Shown here piece by piece: positions 1-5,698 of a stretch of 7,812 nt of DNA; position 1 is the first letter of the stretch; each line of letters begins with the position of its first letter. Under the pieces are notes generated by a model. It was not told where the DNA came from, did no database searches, and worked only from the letters and a program-made list of their open reading frames with translations. The DNA comes from Gemmataceae bacterium (GTDB lineage Bacteria > Planctomycetota > Planctomycetia > Gemmatales > Gemmataceae). The stretch is taken from positions 1 through 7,812 of the forward strand of contig JANWVS010000077.1 in assembly GCA_025056835.1 (NCBI GenBank). Direction: 5' to 3'. A program made the translations under genes and the position numbers.

Positions 1-934
1 AATTGTTTTGATGCGTGTCCCAGCCGTTCATCTCGACTTCCACAAAGGTAACGCCCGCTTCGACCAGCCGCCGCGCCAGCAGACAGCCCTGACCAAAGGA
101 ATTGCCGCCCGGTCCGAAACCGCCGGTCCCGCGTCCATAACGGTCGCGCGTGGCCGCCGATTCGTGTGACAGGTCAAACGCCTGGAGGCGGGGGCTGCGA
201 ACCATGTTGGCGGCGCTTTCATAGAGATGGCGGTGTTGCTCCACGGCATAAGCTCCGCCAGCTTCGGCAAAGTCGCGTTCGAGGTCGTTCATCAGATTCA
301 GCCGACTGTTGAATCGCCGCGTTCCGACACCGACCGGCAGGCGGACATTGCTAGGCATTTGATTCGGATTCCCGACAAGAAACGGCGCATGCGCCGAGCC
401 TAAGAACCCTGAGCCGATGGTGTTGACTCGGTTGCCGCCGATGACCACGAAGCTAGGCAGGTCAAAGTCGCGCGGGGCAATTTCGCTGACGACAATCGAG
501 CCAATGCTGGGATGGCGCACGCCGCCGGCTGGAATGTAACCGGTGTGCATTTGATACACGGCCCGTTGGTGTTCTCCCTCACGGCTGTTCACCGAACGGA
601 TAATAGCAAGATCGCGCATCTGCTGGGCCACGTTGCTCCAGCCTTCGGCGACGCGGATGCCCGGCACGGAAGTGTCAATGGCTTGCGTCGGTCCCCCATT
701 GGCATGTCCTGGCTTGGGGTCGAATGTCTCAAATTGACTGGGACCGCCGCGCATGAACAGCAGGATGCACGCCTTGCCTTGGCGGCGCAGTTCATCGGCG
801 CGTACCACCAGCGAATCGCGCCAGCCGAGCAGGCCCAAACCGGCAGCACCCGCGGCGACATGATGCAAGAACACGCGCCGACTCACAACCCCGTCGCCGT
901 TGGTTTGTACGTGAATCACCGGGTGAAGAGACAT
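1..934 (-). CDS. DUF1501 family exported protein (3' end outside window)
   Basis: Partial gene: 311 codons are visible and the frame is still open at base 1. The ATG at 934-932 is preceded by AGGGAG (948-943) eight bases upstream. The N-terminus carries a twin-arginine signal (SRRVFLHH, Arg19-Arg20) followed by the Ala/Gly/Leu-rich stretch of residues 26-38, so the folded protein is expected to leave the cytoplasm by the Tat route. Family hallmarks follow: LLFMRGGPSQFETFDPKPGH at about residues 55-75, a REGEHQRAVYQMHTGY segment, and NGWDTHQNN at the visible end. DUF1501 proteins have a sulfatase/alkaline-phosphatase-like fold but no established reaction. Homologues are usually a little over 400 residues, so perhaps a quarter is missing here. 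The gene lies 61 bases after the DUF1549/DUF1553 gene on the same strand, the standard planctomycete pairing, and is probably co-transcribed with it. Family membership is recognised from motifs; function is unknown. Confidence 0.92.
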   Translation of the reverse strand, partial: MSLHPVIHVQTNGDGVVSRRVFLHHVAAGAAGLGLLGWRDSLVVRADELRRQGKACILLFMRGGPSQFETFDPKPGHANGGPTQAIDTSVPGIRVAEGWSNVAQQMRDLAIIRSVNSREGEHQRAVYQMHTGYIPAGGVRHPSIGSIVVSEIAPRDFDLPSFVVIGGNRVNTIGSGFLGSAHAPFLVGNPNQMPSNVRLPVGVGTRRFNSRLNLMNDLERDFAEAGGAYAVEQHRHLYESAANMVRSPRLQAFDLSHESAATRDRYGRGTGGFGPGGNSFGQGCLLARRLVEAGVTFVEVEMNGWDTHQNN

Positions 935-995
935 GGCCAACACTCCCTAAAACGATCCTCGCCGCTGCCAGTCGTGGCCCCATCGGTCGAAGCGG

Positions 996-2687
996 TTAGC
1001 GTCGCGTCTGGAACTCCGTCGAGTTAATCAAGACCCAAAGAATGTCTTCAAACGCCTCGGCCCGGTTGCCGACCGAACGAATGTGTTGCCGGCAACGCGC
1101 CAACTCACGATCCGTCGGCCTACGGGCTAAAACCCGGAGGTACACCATGCGAATGGCTTCATCATCGTTGGTGTAAGCTGCAAGAATGCGGCCGAGTAGG
1201 TTCATCCCCTTGGCTTGGATGCGCTGGTTGATTTGCGGGTTGTTCATCAGCAGGAGTGCTTGACTGACGCTGCCTTCGATATCCTCGGCCTTGGTCGACG
1301 GGTCGAAACCGAATTCCTGTTTGAATCGAAATTCGAAGGTAAGGAAACGGGCAAACGGGCCGCCGAACCCCTTGTCCGCCGGTCCGCCGAAATTTCCTAA
1401 CGTGTCGACCAGCGCCATCCACAACGCGTTGGCGTTCATGCGCGTCATAGCGTGAGCGGCAAAGAGCAGATGCTGGTCGGGCGACTCGCCGGGGCGGATT
1501 TGCCGTTGATACGTGTCGCTGGTGGCGAGTTCGCGGAAAAGGCCCTTGATGTCGTAATCACTGCCCCGGAAAGCTCCAGCGACGCGCGCCAGAACCTCCG
1601 GCATCATCGCTTCTTTTTCCGGTCCTAAATCGTCGATCGGCGTGTAGAACGCCTGGCCCATCAATTCGCCCCAGATGCGATTGACGAATGCTCCCGCGAA
1701 CCACGGATTGGACTTTGCGACAATCGCTTCGGCGAGCGCCTTGCGGCGCTCCAAATCACCCAGTCCTTTGAACCCTACCGATTTGGGTGCCTTGCCGTCG
1801 ACGAAAAAGCGCGGCGACACTGGCATGCCTTTTTTGGGATCGTTCTTGTCGGGCATCCGATGTTCGCCGAACGGCAAGGACTTCAGCTCTGCACCCACGA
1901 GCTTCATTCCGTCACGGACGGGGAATTCGCGATAACGCGCGAAATAAGCGGCAAACTCGTGGAACTGCTTGCGCTTCCAAATGTCGCTCGGATGATCATG
2001 GCACTGGGCGCACTGGATCTGAATGCCGAGGAAGATCCGCGATGTTTCCGCCGCGATTTCGGTGGTGGCGTCGGCGCCACGCCGCGAGGCCAGGAAAAAC
2101 GCCTGGCCGTTGGTGGTGGGATCGTCGTTACGCATCTCTCCCGTCGCCGTCAACAACTCGCGCGTGATGTCGCTCCACTTACGATTGGCCTTGAGTTGGT
2201 CGGTCATCCAGTTCTCAAAATGACCGGCGAACAACAGCGTGCGCTGATCGGTGATTTTGCTCATGATCACGTCACGCCAATAGAGCGCCCAGTGACGGGC
2301 AAAATCGTCCGTAGCCAGCAATTTATCCACCAATCTTGCTCGTTTATCGGGGCTTTGGTCGGCGAGGAACTCTTTCAAGTCGGTTGGCTTCGGCAAACGG
2401 CCGGTCAAATCGAGCCAGACGCGCCTTACGAATTGCTCGTCGGTCGTCAGTGGAGCAGGCCCGACGTTCGCCTTCTTCAACTGCTCGTTGACCAGTCGAT
2501 CGAGTTCTCCCTTTGCCAAGGGCGCCGTCGATGCCTTGAGCCAATCTTCGGTGCGCAGATAGCCAGTGGGGTAGACGATTGGCTTGGCCTCATCGGTCTT
2601 GACCTGTGCCGCCGGGTCGGCTTGGAGGCTGGCGGGGCTAGCGGCCAAGAGGAACGCCATAAATCCGGTCGGTGCAAAGGTCCGCAT
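996..2687 (-). CDS. DUF1549 and DUF1553 domain exported protein
   Basis: This 563-residue protein has a signal-peptide-like N-terminus (Met-Arg, then a hydrophobic run to about residue 20, with a likely cleavage near Leu-Gln-Ala-Asp). I chose the ATG at 2687 because GGAG lies eight bases upstream and the product then begins directly with the export signal. The frame is open to an ATG at 2741, but that start has no ribosome site and adds 18 unhelpful residues. DUF1549 covers roughly residues 64-252 (VRRVWLDLTGRLP, then a single CAQCHDHP heme-c-type motif at about 226-233). DUF1553 covers roughly 315-555 (NPWFAGAFVNRIWGELMGQ, ending LINSTEFQTRR). There is no separate N-terminal cytochrome domain as in the larger relatives, so the one CxxCH is the only candidate heme or metal site. 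The biochemical role of the family is not established. It is followed by the DUF1501 gene, its usual partner. Confidence 0.93.
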   Translation of the reverse strand: MRTFAPTGFMAFLLAASPASLQADPAAQVKTDEAKPIVYPTGYLRTEDWLKASTAPLAKGELDRLVNEQLKKANVGPAPLTTDEQFVRRVWLDLTGRLPKPTDLKEFLADQSPDKRARLVDKLLATDDFARHWALYWRDVIMSKITDQRTLLFAGHFENWMTDQLKANRKWSDITRELLTATGEMRNDDPTTNGQAFFLASRRGADATTEIAAETSRIFLGIQIQCAQCHDHPSDIWKRKQFHEFAAYFARYREFPVRDGMKLVGAELKSLPFGEHRMPDKNDPKKGMPVSPRFFVDGKAPKSVGFKGLGDLERRKALAEAIVAKSNPWFAGAFVNRIWGELMGQAFYTPIDDLGPEKEAMMPEVLARVAGAFRGSDYDIKGLFRELATSDTYQRQIRPGESPDQHLLFAAHAMTRMNANALWMALVDTLGNFGGPADKGFGGPFARFLTFEFRFKQEFGFDPSTKAEDIEGSVSQALLLMNNPQINQRIQAKGMNLLGRILAAYTNDDEAIRMVYLRVLARRPTDRELARCRQHIRSVGNRAEAFEDILWVLINSTEFQTRR

Positions 2688-2695
2688 AAGCTGCA

Positions 2696-2699
2696 CTCC
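2696..2699 (-). promoter_or_regulatory. Ribosome binding site deciding the DUF1549 gene start
   Basis: On the minus strand this reads GGAG, eight bases before the ATG at 2687-2685. The more upstream in-frame ATG at 2741 has no comparable purine-rich stretch, so this site supports the shorter 563-residue product with its signal peptide at the very N-terminus. Confidence 0.7.
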
Positions 2700-2764
2700 A
2701 TCACCAGCAAAGCCAATTGGAGGGCGCACAGCCACAGCCATCGAGTTGTAACCTCAAATCTACC

Positions 2765-2787
2765 CCTTGACCAAGCCTTGGGCAAGG
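2765..2787. repeat. 23-base operator-like palindrome
   Basis: CCTTGACCAAG, one central C, then CTTGGGCAAGG: 10 of 11 positions are complementary about base 2776. It lies 78 bases upstream of the DUF1549 ATG. The one-base centre suits a protein-binding dyad better than a stable RNA hairpin, although a smaller hairpin is possible. Directly beside it, 2786-2801 is a second near-palindrome (GGCGTCGGCCGGCGCC, 14 of 16 symmetric). Whether a regulator binds is inference. Confidence 0.45.
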
Positions 2788-2886
2788 CGTCGGCCGGCGC
2801 CTCACATTCCTCTTATTCAACACATCTTCAGCATAACCAGTTTCGCATGAAAAATAGATGAGAGCCTATACCGACGTGAAGAAATC

Positions 2887-2926
2887 GAATCTCCGGCCGG
2901 GATTCGACGTCGCTCACGACGTGAAT
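2887..2926. repeat. Two overlapping, mutually exclusive hairpins
   Basis: Hairpin A: GAATC (2887-2891) pairs with GATTC (2901-2905) around a CCGGCCGG core, with T2892 bulged. Hairpin B: ATTC (2902-2905) and ACGTCG (2907-2912) pair with CGACGT (2917-2922) and GAAT (2923-2926), with loop CTCA and G2906 bulged. Both need bases 2902-2905, so only one can form at a time. In the minus-strand transcript they lie about 90-125 bases after the PP2C stop and 200 bases before the DUF1549 start. They could be part of a 3' end or a leader. Confidence 0.4.
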
Positions 2927-3011
2927 TGGACCACGGGAAGAAACTAGAGAGAGTTCGGTTGGACCGCCAGAAAGGTTGCAGACTGACCGCGTGGCGCAGC
3001 AGGCAGCCGGT

Positions 3012-3770
3012 TTACCTGGTTTCAACGACCTCGATCACAATGCACGAGACGTTGTCGCGTGAGCCGCAATCGAGGGCAAGTTGACCTAAGCCATCGGCGC
3101 ATTGCTGCACGTCGGGATGGTCCAGGATGAACGACAGAAGTTGCGGTTCGGCCACCGGTCCGGACAAGCCATCCGTGCACAGCAGGAACCGATCGCCGGC
3201 GACAATGGGAATGGCTTTGACGTCCGGCCCTTCGCCGATTTCCTTGCTACCGAGATATTTCCACAGGACGTTGCGGAAACGATGCTCTTTGGCTTCTTCG
3301 GGGGTGATCGTCTTGTTTTCGACCAAGGCTTGGGCAAGGGAGTGGTCCACGGTCAGTTGCTCGATTTTGCCGCCGCGGATCAGGTAAGCCCGGCTGTCAC
3401 CCAAGCTGGCGATGTAGATCTCCGGCCCTTTTCGCCACACGGCCGCGACGATGGTCGTGCCCATGTTCTTCATGTCGCGGTCGAGATTGCCCATCATGAC
3501 AATCTCTTGATTGGCTTGCACAACGGCTTTTTTGATGATCGTCTTGACCTCGTCGGGCGTGGCTGAGGGCGTTAGGTTTTTTTTCAATTCGCGGGGCACC
3601 ACCTCGGTGGCGCGCTTGCTGGCAATCTCGCCGTAGGCTTGGCCGCCCATACCGTCGGCGACAATGCAGATACACATATCGGGCGACTGTTTAACTTCGA
3701 TGGCGTCTTCGTTGTTCTCGCGATAGTTGCCCAGCAATGTGCATTTGCCAATGTTTAGTGCCAGCGCCAT
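3012..3770 (-). CDS. PP2C-family protein serine/threonine phosphatase
   Basis: The 252-residue protein is nearly all catalytic domain, the usual size for bacterial Stp/PrpC-type enzymes. Such enzymes remove phosphate from Ser/Thr residues using two Mn/Mg ions and counteract Hanks-type kinases. Visible motifs in order: RENNED (residues 17-22), VADGMGG (37-43), MGTTIVAA (103-110), LGDSRAYLI (123-131), VDHSLAQ (141-147), LCTDGLSG (197-204) and SRDNVSCIV (237-245). The metal-binding acids expected for the family, Asp22, Asp39, Asp200 and Asp239, are present, so it should be active. There is no signal peptide or membrane segment, so it is cytoplasmic. The ATG at 3770 has GAGG seven bases upstream. 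The frame is open to 3872, but the extra 34 residues look unlike the family and carry no motif. No kinase or FHA-domain gene is in the window. Its promoter faces that of the DUF151 gene. Confidence 0.94.
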   Translation of the reverse strand: MALALNIGKCTLLGNYRENNEDAIEVKQSPDMCICIVADGMGGQAYGEIASKRATEVVPRELKKNLTPSATPDEVKTIIKKAVVQANQEIVMMGNLDRDMKNMGTTIVAAVWRKGPEIYIASLGDSRAYLIRGGKIEQLTVDHSLAQALVENKTITPEEAKEHRFRNVLWKYLGSKEIGEGPDVKAIPIVAGDRFLLCTDGLSGPVAEPQLLSFILDHPDVQQCADGLGQLALDCGSRDNVSCIVIEVVETR

Positions 3771-3901
3771 AGCGCCACCTCGTTCGCATCGGCCGGCCGA
3801 ATTGCGATTTCCCACTCCGCCACACGTCTGCAACCGCAATACTACCGCAGCTGCCCCGCTCCGCCAAGGCAAGTCACCGGCGCGGAACGCCCCCTTGAAC
3901 T

Positions 3902-3930
3902 ACTATAGTTTCCCCCATGGCGGCAGGCAA
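3902..3930 (-). promoter_or_regulatory. Predicted sigma70 promoter of the PP2C gene
   Basis: Minus strand: -35 TTGCCT (3930-3925), 17-base spacer, -10 TATAGT (3907-3902). A start of transcription near 3895 would give a leader of about 125 bases before the PP2C ATG. Spacing is ideal and both boxes are close to consensus. This is a sequence prediction only. Confidence 0.6.
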
Positions 3931-3949
3931 ACTACCCCGGACCGCGTTC

Positions 3950-3979
3950 TTGACCGTTACCAAGCCTTCGTCCTATAAT
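3950..3979 (+). promoter_or_regulatory. Predicted sigma70 promoter of the DUF151-hemW operon
   Basis: Plus strand: -35 TTGACC (3950-3955), 18-base spacer, perfect -10 TATAAT (3974-3979). Transcription would begin near 3986. That is at or just beyond the first possible GTG (3985), which argues for the downstream start at 4039. The -35 boxes of this promoter and of the divergent PP2C promoter are only 19 bases apart, so one bound regulator could affect both. Confidence 0.7.
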
Positions 3980-4029
3980 GCGCGGTGAAATCGGCAAAAT
4001 CCCCGAGTCCGACGGACTTATCTTATCGC

Positions 4030-4033
4030 GAGG
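4030..4033 (+). promoter_or_regulatory. Ribosome binding site deciding the DUF151 gene start
   Basis: GAGG lies five bases before the GTG at 4039 and eleven before the next in-frame GTG at 4045. No such site precedes the GTG at 3985, and the predicted transcript would begin right there. Confidence 0.55.
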
Positions 4034-4038
4034 CCGCC

Positions 4039-4443
4039 GTGTTCGTGCAAATGCAGCTTCGCCGGATCATCATCAACGAGATCCAGGATCATCAAGTGAT
4101 CCTGCTCCGCGAAGTCGATGGCGAACGTAGTTTCCCCATCGTCATCGGCGTCTTCGAAGCAACCAGTATCGATCGTCGCGTGCGCGGCATTCAGTCTCCC
4201 CGGCCGTTGACGCACGACCTGGTTGCCGCTTGTATTGATCGTCTCGGGGGGGAACTGCAAGACGTCATCATCAACGACTTGCGCGACCATACGTACTACG
4301 CGAAACTACGCATTCGCAAGGATGATGAGTTGATCGAGATCGATTGTCGTCCCAGCGACGCCATTGCCCTTGCTGTGACAGCCCAGGTTCCCATTTACGT
4401 CGCAGAGGAAGTCATCGAAGAGGCGGTCGGTGATCATTCCTGA
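4039..4443 (+). CDS. Bifunctional nuclease family protein (DUF151)
   Basis: With the GTG at 4039 the product is 134 residues, starting just before the MQLRRIIINEIQDHQVILL strand that normally opens this domain. Family hallmarks: LLREVDGERSFPIVIG, FEATSIDRRVRG, RPLTHDLVAACIDRLGGELQDVII, then RPSDAIALAVTAQVPIYVAEEV near the C-terminus. The family name comes from plant proteins reported to cut both RNA and DNA. In most bacteria the in vivo role is unproven, so nuclease activity here is inferred from the family only. There is no signal peptide, so it is cytoplasmic. An upstream GTG at 3985 would add 18 poorly conserved-looking residues (rich in Ser, Pro and Lys) but coincides with the predicted transcription start. 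The last 14 bases overlap the start of hemW, indicating one operon with probable translational coupling. Confidence 0.9.
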   Translation: MFVQMQLRRIIINEIQDHQVILLREVDGERSFPIVIGVFEATSIDRRVRGIQSPRPLTHDLVAACIDRLGGELQDVIINDLRDHTYYAKLRIRKDDELIEIDCRPSDAIALAVTAQVPIYVAEEVIEEAVGDHS

Positions 4444-5698
4444 ATTTCCCGCCGACGCTCCGCCGTCGCTGCGGCCGACCGCGGGCTATGTCCACGTCCC
4501 TTTTTGCGCGCACCATTGCGGCTATTGCGACTTCGCGGTCGCTGTCGGCAAGGATCACCTCCAGGACGCTTACCTCGATGCCTTGGCCTGCGAGCTTAAC
4601 GCCCTCGGTCATCCCAGGCCAGTACAAACCCTCTTCGTCGGCGGCGGCACTCCCTCCCATTTGACGACGCCGCGCTTGCGACGCCTCCTGGCGCTCCTGC
4701 AAGCGTGGTTCAATCTCTTACCCGGTTACGAATTCTCCCTCGAAGCCAATCCTGAATCGTTGGGGAACGACAAACTGGACTTGCTCGCCGAGCACGGCGT
4801 CAATCGGCTCAGCTTGGGTGTTCAGTCCTTTCAGCCGCCGTTGCTGCGCGTGCTCGAACGTCCCCATCGGCCGGTAGATGCCGTGGCTGTAGTTACTGCT
4901 GCCCGTACCCGTATCCCGAACCTCTCTGTCGATCTGATCTTCGGCGTGCCGGGGCAAACCGTAGCGCAGTGGCGCGACGATTTGCGCCGAGCGCTCGATT
5001 TGGCACCGACTCACGTGGCGACGTACGGTCTGACCTATGAGAAAGGCACGCGCTTGTGGAAGCAACGCCAGCGCGGTGATGTAGTACCGTTGACGGAAGA
5101 CTTGGAACTTGCTATGTACGAAACGGCCATCGACGTACTCACCGACGCCGGCTTCGAGCACTACGAGATCTCCAACTTCGCGCGGCCAGGTTTCCGTTGC
5201 CGCCACAATCAGGTTTATTGGGCGAATTACGCTTACTTTGGCTTCGGCGTCGGCGCCGCCAGCTACGTCGGCGGTGAAAGACGGCTCAATGTGCGCGACT
5301 TGCAAGCCTACATCCGTCGTGCCCTTTCCGGGCGTCCGACGCATTTTCAGGCCGAGGTTTTGACGCCGCGTATCCGCGCCTTGGAAACTGTCGGTCAGCA
5401 ATTGCGGCGCGTGGACGGAATCGAACGCAAGCAATTCCAGGTCCAGACCGGCTTCGCTCTGGATGAATTGTTGGGGGCGGCCTTGGTACGCAACGTGGAG
5501 CTAGGGCTAATGGCGGACGATGGCCGGCGTGTGGCCCTGACGCGCCGCGGCCTTTGTGTCGCAGATGCCGTGATCACCGACCTGTGGCGTGCCGGGACCG
5601 ACCGACCAGACGAGCTACTCGAGGAAACGGCGCAAGACATTGGCGGTGATGCGCGATACGCCGTCGTCCACGGGCAAGCAACTTGGCCAGCAAATTGA
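4430..5698 (+). CDS. hemW: Radical SAM heme chaperone HemW
   Basis: This 422-residue protein belongs to the HemN/HemW radical SAM family. The cluster-binding motif is CAHHCGYCDF, with Cys26, Cys30 and Cys33 and Phe where true HemN coproporphyrinogen oxidases have a fourth Cys. The heme-binding HNxxYW signature of HemW is present (HNQVYW, 259-264). Other family motifs are GGGTPS (71-76), LEANPE (104-109), NRLSLGVQSF (125-134), DLIFGVPGQT (168-177) and YEISNFARPG (245-254). HemW binds heme and passes it to respiratory enzymes; it is not expected to oxidise coproporphyrinogen. The GTG at 4430 has GAGG six bases upstream, inside the end of the DUF151 gene, so translation is probably coupled. The recognisable C-terminal domain ends near residue 388 (DAVITDLW). 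The remaining roughly 34 residues look unlike the family, and the last 27 are encoded antisense to the converging gene. Confidence 0.94.
   Translation: MIIPEFPADAPPSLRPTAGYVHVPFCAHHCGYCDFAVAVGKDHLQDAYLDALACELNALGHPRPVQTLFVGGGTPSHLTTPRLRRLLALLQAWFNLLPGYEFSLEANPESLGNDKLDLLAEHGVNRLSLGVQSFQPPLLRVLERPHRPVDAVAVVTAARTRIPNLSVDLIFGVPGQTVAQWRDDLRRALDLAPTHVATYGLTYEKGTRLWKQRQRGDVVPLTEDLELAMYETAIDVLTDAGFEHYEISNFARPGFRCRHNQVYWANYAYFGFGVGAASYVGGERRLNVRDLQAYIRRALSGRPTHFQAEVLTPRIRALETVGQQLRRVDGIERKQFQVQTGFALDELLGAALVRNVELGLMADDGRRVALTRRGLCVADAVITDLWRAGTDRPDELLEETAQDIGGDARYAVVHGQATWPAN

Larger units (their letters stand above)
2688..3011. other. Intergenic gap between PP2C and DUF1549 genes
   Basis: A 324-base stretch without a convincing gene. 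Short open frames here have no recognisable product. It holds a 23-base dyad (2765-2787), an adjacent GC-rich near-palindrome (2786-2801) and two overlapping hairpins (2887-2926). No minus-strand sigma70 promoter with both boxes stood out for the DUF1549 gene, so that gene may use another sigma factor or be read through from PP2C. No hairpin here is followed by a T-run, so no classical intrinsic terminator is called. Confidence 0.6.

Noticed and set aside
512..1027. A 171-codon plus-strand open frame
   Set aside because: Antisense to the DUF1501 gene, which shows a Tat signal and family motifs across the same bases.
2765..2801. Intrinsic terminator for the PP2C transcript
   Set aside because: The palindromes are not followed by a T-run on the minus strand, and they lie more than 200 bases past the PP2C stop.
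1860..2861. A 333-codon open frame on the plus strand
   Set aside because: It is antisense to the DUF1549/DUF1553 gene and has no family motif. The minus-strand protein explains the region.
3771..3872. A 34-residue N-terminal extension of PP2C
   Set aside because: The extension is unlike PP2C N-termini, while the ATG at 3770 has a good ribosome site and starts directly before the catalytic domain.
4718..5434. A 238-codon open frame on the minus strand within hemW
   Set aside because: The plus strand carries all HemW motifs here, and the minus-strand translation resembles no family.
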